Origin: Anthopleura xanthogrammica
Taxonomy: Eukaryota > Cnidaria > Anthozoa > Actiniaria > Actiniidae
DNA length: 64,000 nucleotides
Assembly (NCBI GenBank): GCA_964019055.1
Contig: OZ025208.1
Span: forward strand, 16,419,457 to 16,483,456
Direction of reading: 5' to 3'
The notes under the pieces are model-generated. The model saw only the letters and a program-made list of their open reading frames with translations. It was not told the origin of the DNA and ran no database searches. This document shows, one piece after another, positions 1-12,800 of the stretch (position 1 is the first letter of the stretch; every line of letters begins with the position of its first letter). The position numbers and the translations under genes are program-made.

Positions 1-245
1 TTAAACACGACTACCCCATAGCGCATCATGCACATCTCATCTGCCTTCGCTCATCACGTATGTCCACACGCACCAAACTCATCACGGAATAAACACGACT
101 AACCACATCTCGCATCATGCACATCTCATCTGCTTTCACTCATCACGTAAGTCCACGCGCACCAATCTTATCACGCATTAAACACAACTACCCACATCGC
201 GCAACACGCATCGCGCAACACGTATCGCGCAACACACATGTTTAC
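1..245. repeat. 88-89 bp tandem repeat, cut by the window edge
   Basis: The word TAAACACGAC recurs at positions 2, 90 and (as TAAACACAAC) 179, giving a period of 88-89 bp. Two nearly full copies are present, each containing CATCATGCACATCTCATCTG and a CACGTA/GTCCACRCGCACC block. The third copy breaks down into short GCGCAACACGYATC units near 200-236. The array probably continues to the left of the window. Open frames across it follow from the repeat and are not genes. Confidence 0.75.
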
Positions 246-2689
246 GCACATCACCCTTTCATCACATCCTCAATACATAAGAACCACTACAGCGGAGAAC
301 CACAATGTCATAAGTAATCTTTATACAAAGAGCATGTCCATGGGTAGTCAAAAGAAGAGCACGCAAGAGAGCATACGAAGATCGGAGATAAACAAAAAAT
401 CAATAACAAATTGCGCAATATTTCAACAATCTCGTGTAATAATAATAACGGGAGTTCTTATATAGCGCATTTCACATCGTCTCAATGTGTGTAAGATGCA
501 GTACTCGGCTATGGATCATTTCAAACTCGGTGTGAACATCGTGAAACCCTTATGAAAGTGTCGTAAAGCTACTGTTTAAAAGTGCAGCAAATGATAAATA
601 TATTATTTACAATTATTATAATCTATAAATCACATGAAACTTATACGTTTTATTAATATATATATATATAATATATCTATTAAATATGTCATAAGCATTA
701 GCAATACTTAAAGATTAGCTTTGTTATTTTAAAGTGAATCAGTTATCGATTTAACGGAACTTATATAAGAGAGTTTTTACATGAAGGTGTACTAAATAAC
801 TTAAATGTACAACAGAAAATTACTGTCTTTTAACTAACAAGTTGACTGAACGAATAGATTATTTTACCATCTTAATCTCGGTGCGTAATTAACACTAAGA
901 TATTATTACAATTTTCACCAAGTGCAGTTATTATTATTTATAGGTTACTAGAACATCCCATACAGTGCATTGTACATTTTTATTACTTATCATGCAGTTA
1001 TTCCATATTTCCCCATAAACAAACAATCTTCTTGGCAAGATTCAAACAAATTCTCTCTGCGAATTTTATCTGAGACGACTAGATATCTTTCAGGTATCTA
1101 ATAGTTATCCAAAAAGAGCGCAAAGCAGCATGGGGGTTGTAGTACTTTTGACATTCTCCGCTTTCCATACATCGGTTTAGTGGTGAAACACAAAGCATGC
1201 AGTCGAGGTTGCAAGGTTCAAATTTGAATCCTTTGAAACTACCTTGCAGCCTCGATTGAATGCTTTGTGTTTGACAATTGAACCGATGGAAAATGGTGAA
1301 TAAGAGATTAGCTGTCAAGTTCTCTGACTGGCTTTACGTTTTTTGTGGGAACTCGTATCAGCCAGCCAAGTTCGATACTACAAGCCACTCCCGATGCCCA
1401 AGCTAGGAATAATTCTTTGAATCTTTGTGCCAAGAAAATACATTGTGCTAGTGTTTACAGTCGTGCATATTAACGTTTTATCTTAATTATCATTACTTAA
1501 AAAAGATGATGACATGGTGGGATACTGGTTAAACGAACAAGACTTTAAAGAAGTACGACTACGTGAAAGAAAAACTGAAAGAATTGAAACGTGCAGAGAA
1601 AGGTAAGGCAAGATTGAAGGAAGAAAGAAGGTTGTCTTGGTGAGGGTAATACGAAAAGTTTCTTACCTGAGTCTTATCAAGGGGCTCATGGAAAGAGGTA
1701 CATTATATGCTTGGGGCCTGTTGTCATCTGAGCCCGCGATACCACTTCCCCGCTGCGGGAAGGCGCCAATCATGTCACTTGTATCTGTCACGTGACAAAT
1801 GGTCGTCTCATATAAGGTGTTTTACTAAAGGCGTGCGCAGTTCAAACTGGGTTGCTTTGGTGGGCTGGCTTTGAGATACGTTAAAAACGACTTAAAATTC
1901 TTAAATTTTAGACTGAGCCAAAAGAAATGATATTTCCAGATAATGAAATGCTAAGGGGAAAGAAATCTCGATAATTCAAAAGTCTAGTGAAAAAAGAGGA
2001 TCAGATGGAATAAGGCATATTCTAAACAAAACAGCAAAGCAAGAGAAAAACAAAAAAAGATAAAGATAAATAAAGGAAATACGAATCTTATTTGCCTACG
2101 AAAAATGTAAGGACCAAAGACTTTATGACGGGAAGTTAGCTAGGAGAAACTGAAGTCAACTTAAATAAATTACTTGCACCCTAACTCGCTACCATTACAT
2201 GGATACCTTGTTCCTATCTTATCAAGACTGGGTCCTCGATCCTGATTGGTTGATCAGTGATGTAACCACATAATCGACCAATCAGCATCTGACACATCAA
2301 TCCAGTCAAGAGATTCGCTCCAAATATAAACAGAAATACTTGAAACTGAAAATCTCAAGTTATATAAACAGATTTCAGGACAGGAAGTTTTAAATTCCAA
2401 TTTTAACTTTTTAGTGTTTCCATGGCAACTTAAGGAGGCTCGAAACGACAAAAAATCAAAAAATATTACGTGAAAATTTGAGTCGCAATTGAAAATATCC
2501 ATGTAAGAGTCTCCAAACTAAATTTCTATTCCGAAAATTTCCAGGAAAAATTCAATAACCACAATAACACCCTCACAGGTGCGAGGTAGGGTGAAAAGCG
2601 CGTGCGAAAACACAACATCAACGTTTAAAAATGACTAGAAAATGAACCCAATGACAAGATGAACACGCCGTTGTAATAAAATACAACTT
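246..2689. other. Intergenic stretch with one MITE, no gene recognised
   Basis: This is AT-rich sequence with a TA-dinucleotide run at about 653-672 and one palindromic element at 1163-1297 (listed separately). A short GC-richer patch at 1735-1800 carries a CCAAT motif and the palindrome GTCACGTGAC at 1787-1796, a bHLH E-box. I see no exon with flanking splice sites and no coding-like reading frame here. It is the region downstream of the DAZAP1-like gene on the minus strand. Confidence 0.5.
1163..1297. mobile_element. MITE family A, copy 1 (foldback)
   Basis: The left arm (from 1171, ATCGGTTTAGTGGTGAAACA, then CAAAGCATGCAGTCGAGGTTGC) is complementary, with a few mismatches, to the right arm ending at ACCGATGG near 1290. 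The centre holds TTCAAATTTGAA. A second copy of the same family lies at 7828-7976. No open frame is present, so it is a non-autonomous element. Confidence 0.7.
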
Positions 2690-2695
2690 TTTATT
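2690..2695 (-). terminator. Candidate poly(A) signal of the DAZAP1-like gene
   Basis: AATAAA on the minus strand (TTTATT on plus). It lies about 110-140 bp downstream of the candidate terminal exon at 2838, so it fits as the 3' end of the minus-strand RNA-binding protein gene. Confidence 0.4.
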
Positions 2696-2803
2696 CAGGG
2701 TCTACAATTTTCTATTAAATACAATGCACGTCTGCATGTCTGGAAAACTACAACAGAAAAATATTGACCGTAAATTTCGGCTTCACAGAGTACAATAGTT
2801 CGT

Positions 2804-2838
2804 TCAAGGCCTCCTCTGCCGTAGCTGGAGGAGGAGTA
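2804..2838 (-). CDS. Candidate terminal coding exon of the DAZAP1-like gene
   Basis: A pyrimidine-rich acceptor (TCATTTCCAG) precedes position 2838 on the minus strand. Exon 11 of the DAZAP1-like gene ends in phase 1. Joined directly to this exon it reads about eleven residues (VLLLQLRQRRP) and stops at 2804-2806. The alternative frame starting TACTCC reads SSSSYGRGG, which looks more like an hnRNP tail, but it needs an extra unseen exon to correct the phase. A third possibility is read-through of the donor at 6861, stopping at 6821. The choice cannot be settled from sequence alone. Confidence 0.3.
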
Positions 2839-4564
2839 CTGGAAATGACAGTGCAATGTCCAGGTGCTCACTACGCATGCGCATCTGCCTACCAACACCT
2901 GTGAGTCATATTATGGTCACGGGTCTAAGAAAATATATATTTAGATCTATTCTAGTCAAACCAGATTTGACTTGACTGACCGGTTAATGGGCGTAAATAA
3001 CCTTGCATTTGGCCGCTGATTGCCGTTAATCAACGACTTGTACTTCATGAAAAATTCGCTTTTAATCTGAGGTGTTAAGAAGATTAACTCTATAAGTGTC
3101 CTACCTTCAACATCGCGGCCAGTCAAGCACCAATCCAGTTCAGAGAAACATTTATGGATATATCGCTACAATGATAATAGTTCTACTCAAGACCTTATTC
3201 AAAGGTCTAATGATACATTTATCTAGTATTTAGAAGAACCTAATGCAGGGTTAAGAAACTTGGTATTCGTTCGAAGATTCACTGGAAGTACTGAATAATT
3301 TTGATGAAAATTTTTTATCCACCTCGATTTTTGCTGTAGGTACTTTTAGACATGCCGTTCCTTCAGAATTCCTTTGGGGGGGGGGACTATGGCTCTTTGC
3401 TAGGGCAGGTAAACACAATTTAAAAAAAAACTAAAAATAAGGTTGCTAAGGCCTCTTTGTCGTTGGTAAGGCTCGAGATCTACATTCTGTACCCAGTTGT
3501 TCAAAGTTTGATTGATGGCAACCATGATAACCAAACAACCACTCCAAGACTAGCTCTAACCTGGCTTTGAACAACTGGAGGTCAAAATTATTCAACCTCC
3601 GCTCCAGTTTAATCGAAAGAAAACCAAAATTTCAACTTAATAGCATCAGAACTAAAGCTACAAATCTAAGTGTCAATACATTATGAGATGAATCGCCAAA
3701 CAAGGAAACACATCAAAGACTACAGAAGGTATGTTCAAGGAAAACAACAAAGTATCTTTTTCCGTTTACTCGGGCTTGCCTCGAGGCAATGGCAAGTTTA
3801 CTCGGGCGCCTTACGACACATCTCGATTCAGGTACTGGGGTGTCAGTATTGAGAAGGTATAGGGTAACCCTAATGCTGTAGCTAGCTCTGGTTTTTAGAT
3901 ACTATTGGGGAACAAAACAGGGCTTGATTTTCACATCTTGGTCACCCTACCTTCATGTAAATGTTATCTAAGTTCTACCTTGAAAGGGTTACCTATGAAG
4001 TGATCTGATACATTGCCTTGTTCGATGAACACCAAGATATTCTTTTTGGCTTTTGGCTTTGCTACGCAACCTGTCCATACAATCACGAGCGACACGAGAT
4101 TGCGTGACAATCGTGTAACGCAACCAAGACCAACTACAAAAAACATTTACGTTTAACATTTATGTTTAGCATTTCTAGAAGAAAGTTAATCTATTAAATA
4201 ATCCAGGAGATTGCAGATAACGTTGGATGATGGCTCTGCCTTGCATCAATACCGGTGATTGTTACACTTCTTCCATTTATCTTCGATAGAGTCTGGGTAC
4301 TTAATCTTTCCGAATGGTCATTTCACCACATCCGGGGAATTCTGTTTCCATGGTAGTCGTTTCCATGGTAATTTTTTCGTATGGTACGTGAATGGGTACC
4401 ACAAATACTTAAGTCTTGCTTGGCAAGAATCTTGATAATATCTGGTTCCGTCATTGGTTGTTTACAACAACGTCGCGGATTTTTCTCTATTACAAACTTT
4501 ATATTTGATGTACAGTTTGCCATTGGTTTCTCGGTATCAAAGAAAAGCATTAGAAAACTCGAAA

Positions 4565-4990
4565 CGGGCTCCCTGTGGGCTGAGTAGAAAATCCGCTAAA
4601 TTCACCCAGTTTATGTCATAGTTTGCTAATTCTTTGATACCAACAAATCAACCGATCTTTCAAACATAGCTAAAGCTGGAAGAATAGATCGAATTTGTAT
4701 ACAGTTTAATGATTTTCTTTCGGTATTAAAAATAATTTTCAAAAATCTCTTTTCATAATAAACTGTTGAAGCCGCCATCTTGGAAATGTAACCACGCCTC
4801 TACACGAAAGTGAGGCTCATTTGCATATCACGTGACGATATGATTAACTTCCATGAGGATTTCCTTACATTTCTTCTTTTTTCATATTTTCAAATTTCGA
4901 TCTATTCTAGCTTTATTGTCTTGTAATTCTTTCAATTCTTTATACACATTCTTTCGTTGTTCTATAAACAATATTGAAATTCTTTTCAAA
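4565..4990 (+). promoter_or_regulatory. Promoter-like patch (YY1-type and E-box motifs)
   Basis: GCCGCCATCTTGG at about 4772-4784 matches the known YY1 consensus GCCGCCATCTTG. TCACGTGAC at about 4828-4836 is a canonical E-box. GGGCTCCCTGTG at 4566-4577 matches a motif found 5' of three other genes here (see findings). The first ATG downstream in the same direction is at 4991. Transcription from this patch is an inference. Confidence 0.3.
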
Positions 4991-5243
4991 TATGGCTGCT
5001 GGTGTTACTGTAAACGCTAGATGTTTCTTATCAGCCAAGTGTTATTACATTTTAGCCCTTTTTCTCGCCATTAGTTTGTCAAGCTTTCTTTGCAATATTA
5101 GCGAACAAAGTCGTCGTCCTTTCTTAAAATCAAACACCAAATACTACCATGAATTAACTTTACGAGTTCTTAATCACCATCAATTATCATCAATCACATA
5201 TTTATCCCCCTCGAGGATTTATTTTCGACAATTTTACCTCTAG
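4991..5243 (+). CDS. Possible small membrane/secreted protein or first exon
   Basis: An ATG at 4991 in a reasonable context (AATATGGCT) opens a frame of 83 residues beginning MAAGVTVNARCFLSAK, followed by a hydrophobic segment (YYILALFLAISLSSFLC, residues about 18-34) and a basic, polar tail. This is the layout of a signal anchor. I recognise no family. It sits on the strand opposite the DAZAP1-like gene, in the gap before that gene's last supported exon, just downstream of the promoter-like patch. It could also be chance in AT-rich DNA, or an exon that splices away before the stop. Low confidence. Confidence 0.18.
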
Positions 5244-6861
5244 TGTTTTATCCTTTGTAGAGTTAAATTTTATAAAGAGCTTAGTGGGTTAACTTATCGG
5301 TTTACATGGTTTGTACCTGCACCGACTTACGGCTTTAAAAGCTAGCTAAAAGGTTAAATATCTGCAATACAACTGCACCTTTGACGGTTCGTCATTTAAA
5401 AATAATAAGACATCATTAACAGTAGCTTTACCACACAACAAATAAACGCAAGATTTTTTAAATATTTTAGCCGGGATTTGACTTGTTACGATTAGCGGAG
5501 AGTGAAAATTTCTTGACAATCTTCTTACTTAAGCGCCAAGTGTATTATGACTAGTGTTATGTTAGTGGTGACTTAGATTAACTAGAAACAATTCAGAAAC
5601 GACAGCAGTAATAATACTAGTTTTAGCAGCGCTATAAGGAATCGATTGATTAAAATTAAGGATATAAATGGACGGTGTAAAACAGATGAAGTGGAAAGTA
5701 AAAATTCTCTGGTCAGGAAAGAGATTACGATACATAGGTAAGAACTACCCAATGTACCACCAAGCACGCAAGGCATGATGGACATAAATGGGTTAAGCCT
5801 TAAAGGCACACAAAATGATTAGAGTTTGTTAACAGCAACCAGCTAGAAATTAGACTCAAAGATGGAAAACTTAAAGGGCCTTAAAAGCAATTTGGAAATA
5901 AATAGAATAAAAACGTAACCAAGCCATTACACATGTATCTACAATTTTGTACATTGCGCGGCTATGACAAAATCAAATAATATGAATATAGCAATATTGG
6001 ATATGCTAATAATATGAATAATATAGCAATACATAGATATGAAGGAACACAGTGACACTACATGGGGAAAATTTTTGAATTATTCAACTCCTTCCACCAG
6101 CCTTTGATTTAGAAAGACGTGTCGAAGAAGGCATTGCTCCAATGTTTCGGCCACTGTTTGCCTTTATTGCCAAACAGTGAATATTAGCTGAAGTCCCACG
6201 CGGACTTCAAACTATAAACTATTGAAGCAGTGAAATTTGCCGGAAAATATTTCTGGCGGGAATTTTTTTTAGCAGGAAATTTTTTTGGCGGGAAAAGTTT
6301 GAGCGGGAAAATATTTTAGCGGGAAAAAGTGTTAATGTAAAATGGGCTGTACTGAGTTTCACTGTGTCCCAAATAATAGATAAAACATAGAATGTATTGT
6401 AATATAAAGGCATGCAGATAAAGAAATTGCAATTCTAGTTGTCGTTTCGACTTATTGGTTTTTCATTGAAGTGTAAGGTTTTTAAGCTGAGTGGTCCTGA
6501 AATAGATTTGAACAATGCAGCAATTAAGAACCTTGGACTGACAGGAATGAAACTTTGCTTGGAATATAATTTTTTGAAGATATCGAATGAATACATTAAA
6601 AGAAATTTATTTTTTATGTATGGGTTTTAGATGAAAATGAATCCTAATTAAGCTGATCCCTGTAATGGTGTCAGCGCGAAAAAAATTTCCTTGGTAAATT
6701 GAATTTAATTGAAGAGGATGAAAACGACGAAGGCAAAAACAATTCCTTTCAGGGCCACACGGCTAAAAAACAAACACATACACACCAGTAAAATTATTTC
6801 CCTGTTTTTTTAAAGAGATATCACGGTGCAGTCAAAAGTTCCTTAACTTGAGAGCTCGTAC

Positions 6862-9800
6862 CTGCATATCGAACGTCACTTCCTCTGGAGGCAGCTCCAT
6901 ATGTTCCATACTCATATGCTGCAGCAGCTGCTGCCGCTGGGTAACCAGCTGGGTATGTCCCAGGGCTGTACCCTGGGTAGCTGGCCACTCCAAAGGAGGC
7001 ACCGTATAAGGCAGGGTCAAACGTAGCAGCACTTGCTCCTAGACCGGTGCCATATAAGGTATAAGGGTAACCACTCGCACCAATCCCTACTCCAGGACGA
7101 ATGGCACCTGTAGAATAAAATCCCAAGTATGACAATAGTGTAATGATAAATGTATTAGAATTGTTAATAATAGTTAATAGAATCAGGTGATTAGATCCAG
7201 CATTATCATGACCACGTGATGCTCTTTCTAATTATAAGTTTGGTATCCTTTGGTAAAGGGAGCCCAGTTAGAGAAACATGCAATTTAGACCATTGTAAGA
7301 TATTATGACAATCAATGAATTATATTATTTAGTTAACATGCAGACACTGTCAAAAGTTTTTATATGAAAGGACGAAAACATTGGAGCTTTGCTATGCTGT
7401 GAAAAGTTTCAGGATCCAGGGGGATGCAAGCCCATATCCCAATTTTGGCAAAACCCAACTCCCATTAATAGACTATGGAGTAAACAGATTGCTGGTGATG
7501 CTATTTCAGAAGCAATCTGATCATCTGCTCCAAATGGTTATCAAACACTGACCACCATGTGCTTTCAGCCAGAAAGAATTCTATTGAGTGACCACAAAAC
7601 AATGGCTCCAAGTCGAGGTTGGCCTTGATAAAATAATAAAAAAATTTATTAAACACATCAAGTGCAACCTCGACTTAGAGCTATTGTTTCGTGGTCACTC
7701 AAGGAAATTAGGCAAATGCCTATTGTGATCTAAAAGTTGAACATTCTGGACAGGAAATGATGCCAATTGATATGAAGAAATGAAAGAAAATAGATGGGAT
7801 GTTTGTAAACGTTTTTTTTTTTTTTAAATTCACCAATTTTCATACACTGGTTCGCTGGTCACAGACAAAGCATTCAATCGAAGTTGCAAGGTAGTTTCAA
7901 AGGGTCATTCAAATTTGAACCTTGCAGCCTTAACTGAATGCTTTAAGTTTGACCACTGAAGCAATATATGGTGAATAGACCCCTTGCAGCTATTGGAATG
8001 CAGCTCAATTTGGAGGACAAAACAACTTCCATTTCTCTGGAGATTGAAATTCTTTTGTTTTGTCCCCCAAATTGAGCTGCTCTGACGTCATGTGCAAGTG
8101 GTCTAAATTTCTTTTCAACGTTTTGACAGTATCTGCATGTGTGAACAAATGGATGATTTAGAACTCACCCCTCCCTATAGCAGTGGGCCTTAACCTTCCC
8201 GTCACCACACCAGCAAAGGGAGCTGTGAACAATAAGCCAAAGCTTTTCTTTACAATGCTGCCGACTCTTCGTTAACAATAATATTAGCAATCATTACATA
8301 GCATGTGCAGCAATTATACCATTATGTTAAGCATAATATTGACGTCAGGTGCATTTATAGGTGAATTGAGGTTTAATAGATATTAATAATAAGTAGGTTA
8401 TTTCCAAGGGTGTGATAATGTGGAGGGAGATATTATATAGCAAGCTGATTTGTTCATTTGACCAAGAATATATTTCACTAAGATGAAAGATAGAGAATAG
8501 TAGTGAACAGGGAGATATAGTAACTACGGTAGAATGAACACCACTTGATAGTCTCCTTCGCAGCCATTCTTAGTGTGGGTCTAAAATCCCTCCCCACTAA
8601 GGAGAGGGAATTTAGACCGACACTAAGAACAGCTGTGAAGGAGACTAACCACTTGAGGGAAAAGAGATATCAAATCTGGACATATGTGGACTGAATGACA
8701 GGTCCTATTGATGGGAAGTATGTAAGAACAGTCGCCTCTCACCAATGCAACCTGGGCTGGAGTCCCACTGAGCTTGGTGTCATAATATGTGAGTAGAGTT
8801 GTTTGAGGATTCTCTCTAGCTGTGCTTTGAGGGTTTTTTCATCTGGGTTTTCCAGTTTTTCTCCCTCCACAAAAATCAATTTTTAAAATTTCGATTTGAT
8901 CTAAAAGAGCCTAGTGGAGAATTACTGTGTAATTCTACTATAGTAACCCTACAAAATTGTGCAGAACTTGTATTTGAAGAATGATGTACTTGATAGCAGT
9001 CATTGTTATGTCAGGGGGGAGGGGGTGATGCTCAGGGGAGATTTGGATCAACTGAATTCCCCCTTAACTCCAATCAAACTTCTCAATACTATATGAGCCT
9101 GATAAATTGGAAAAATTGCAAGAAAATAGAATTTGGTATTGAGCCAGGCCACACCTTTCATTTTGAACCCCCCTTGCCAAACCCCTAGACCCTGGCAAAG
9201 TCAATGCTGAGATGATTCATGATAATTATAGAATATCAAATGCAACCTAGACAAAAATAACTCAAATTACTTAAAATAGGGCAAATGCAGGCTTTCAAAT
9301 CAGGAGGAAATTTCATTCGATATATGCAGGGTACAGATATTTTTAGAGGGCCGAAGTAAGCATTCTTTTAGAATTCTTGATTTACATACACAGAGATTGG
9401 AATCTAAAGCTCTTAGAGATAGAACTGTATCAATTCTGTCATGTCTGAGTCATGTCTCTAAATCCCAACCATTAATACTTGACCCCACAAAAGGAGTGTT
9501 TTGTCACTTATCAGGTTGTACATTAAAAGAGGTGGAACTTATCAAGATGACCCCAAAAACCCACCTAAGGCTGGAATAACTCCACGTCCTGTTGCCGCGG
9601 CAGCCCGAAGGACAGCTTGTTGCTGTTGGAGTTCTTTTGGAAGGGCTCGTTTGACTTCAACCTGAATTGTTAATATAGTATTATGTTAGGGAAAATTATC
9701 TGAATTATACTATTAGTGTATGTGCATCTGAAATCTTAAATCAACTTTGACACATCAAAAGGATGAAGACATATCATTCTATTTAAGGAAAGATAACAGA

Positions 9801-12800
9801 CAAACACAAGACACAGAGAGGATAACATTCCATCACTTTAGAGTTAAGGATGTCTTAGTACATTTTCAGCTTAACCAGGCATTTTGGTAACTTATTTTAT
9901 ACAGATTTTATGCAGCCATGTTGTGGAACAAAACGAGCGTGGGAAATTTTCTTATCTGTAGAAATGAGATTTTGATTCATACAAAAAAAAAAACATTAGT
10001 CCTACAGACTACAACATTCCTGCTGCCAAATTCTCTCTGAAAACAGCCAAACAATATTTTTTTAAAGGCAGGGGAAAAAACAAAAACAAAAAGAAGAAAG
10101 AAAAATCCACACACAGAGAGCCTTGAAGAAACAAAGCCCAGCATCACTTTTCTTTGTAAAGCTATTGACCTAACATTATTATCATAAAGCTGTCCTCTTA
10201 TATTACTCTTTCAATATGGGATCACCTCATGTGACCCTTACATTTTTATAAGCTATATGCACATTTTTAAGGTTAATATATATATCAAGTACATTCCCAT
10301 GTATTAAATTTCTCGACCTATTGATGCATCAAATACAAAGTCTGTATTTGAGAATTTATACCAAGTATAATATTTACAATATATTAATAAAAGATGTATA
10401 TCTGAAAATCACAGCTTCTGTATTCATACCAAATAAGTTATTTGATAACAGATAAGAATGAATTTGAGGTTATTTTTCTTGCTAAAATAATAACCATGGT
10501 TTTTAACCTTAAATTAGAGGAATGTGAAAAAGTATTTAGATACAGGATTTCTACAGCATTGGTTACCTTATTCCCATCAATATTATGGAACTGCAATTCA
10601 CATATCTTGTCAACGGTATCTTCAGAATCAAAAGAAACAAAACAGAAACCTGTAGGAAAAGATAAAACAAGATTAGAATCAGTCATATAAAACCAAAACA
10701 TGACCATGACAACTAGAGATATATCCATGTAATCAGGGATATCTAATGTATGTACTATAGACCCCTTTCATGTGACATCAAAGCAGCTCAATTTGAAGGA
10801 CAAAACAAAAGAACTTCAATCTCCTGAGAATAGCCCACTTTTGATGTTCTGGTTGAGTGATCACACACAAAGCAATTCAAGATGAGGATCTGGGGAAACA
10901 ATGAAGTATGAAATGTATATGTGATCGTACCATACTGAATGGACTCAGAAAAAAGTAATCGTAATATATTCTTTTATTTCCCTGGAACCTTGCCTTGAAT
11001 TGCTTAGTGTGTGATCATGCTGCGGTCTATAGTAAAACTGTTAGGAATGTATAAACTCTTTATTATACTAATTTGAGAATTAAAAACATTACAATAGACC
11101 TTTTTAGCTTCGTATGTAAATTGCCCATTTCAGACCACATGACATTCCCTTGAGAAATGTTCTTTTGTTAAAATATTAACACATGAAAGAATCAACTCCC
11201 AAGAGTGGCATCACATGGTCTGAAATGGGCACAACAAACAATGAAGCTAAAAAGGTCTATACTGAGGCAAGGCCACAGGGGTTTCAGTCTGTCTGATGAA
11301 CTAGGGCTTGATGAACTAGCTTTAATTGATAAGGGTTTTTTATAGAAAGGATTTTTTGTCAGAAAGCCAAGAAAATACCATGAATTAGAATAATGCATAG
11401 ATCTGAAGGTCTCTAGAATAAGAAAAAAAGAAAAAAGAAAAGAGAGGAGAGAAAAGGAATGGAAAGGAATGGAAAGGAAACTATTAATTCAAATTATCAA
11501 ATTAAGATAAAATTGAGTTTTCTCTCTTTAGCAATGAATGTAGCCTTATGAATGTATACATACAATAGAATTATCTAATATGGATAAATATACTAATAAT
11601 CATTAATAATTACAATTATAAAATTATCTTGTCTGGATTGAGAAACTCAGACATGGCAGTGGTTCTACCCCACCCCCCCCCCCCCCCCCCCACCCTCTAC
11701 TCTACATCCTGGGGTTGGATTCCAGACATAATACCTGACATGATTAAAACTACCATTCATTTAATATCATGATTCCCTCCTCAATTAAGAACTCATTTCC
11801 TTCCTCCACAAAAATTACCAAAATATTTTTCTGCAGAAAACCAGACATTTACTATCCTTAATGAGCGTCACATTTGAATTAATATGGAAAACTAAGTAGC
11901 CACAGTCCCACCCTCTTTTGATAATGCTCATCAAGGGCTTTTAATGACTCTTATGGGCCACACCTATTTCCCGACCAAAGCTTCATTAATGGGGTTGCTG
12001 ATATTCTATACTTCTACTACTTGAAGAGTCTGAGGTTGACCAGCAAAATGTGTCTACAAATTCTAAAAGCTCCAGTAAAAGAATTATCAGATGGACATTA
12101 AAATGTAGATTAATAGTCTAAAGCACTCATATAGCCTCAATTCTGTTCTTTATGTGTTCTACCCACGATTAACAGTGGATTCCGCAAAGTGGCTCTTCTT
12201 CCACTAAAAACCAATTGGAATTTAGAAGTTGAATTTTGCAGAGGGAGGAAAACTGGAGAACCAAGAAGAAAAACCCTCGAAGCACAGGAAAGAACCAACC
12301 AGAAACTCACTATTCACACACGATACCAAACCTGGTTGGACTCAAACCCAGGTCGCATTGGTGAAAGGCAATTAAGACTAAGCTCTCACTACTATGCCAA
12401 CCGTGCATACTGTATGATAGCAAGTCTTGGCTTGTTCAACCCCGGACCAAAAGGGTGTCACAAACTGCTTATAATTACTGGCTACCCCCTCCCCCACCAA
12501 CACTTTCCATATATCTGGATGTTCTAACAAACAACAGCAAAGTACCATCTTTTAACACTTGAAATCCAATCTTCCATTAAAATTAAGTGGAGCTTGTGCT
12601 AAGCAGATCTTAAGAAATATCCTGGCATCGCTTAATTGCTAAATACAGCCTGTAGGATGTTTTCTGGTCTCAAGTTTCATTTACACTAATTTAATAAAAG
12701 TGAAGGTAATAAACATCCAGGAATCTCCGAGTGCTGCTTAGAAAAGGTTTAGTCTGAGTTCGTATTATAACTACCTGTACTTTACTAATGGCCAATGAGG

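Noticed and set aside
12189..12527. 112-codon frame on the plus strand
   Set aside because: It lies across an antisense tRNA-derived SINE whose blocks recur at several other sites; composition follows the repeat.
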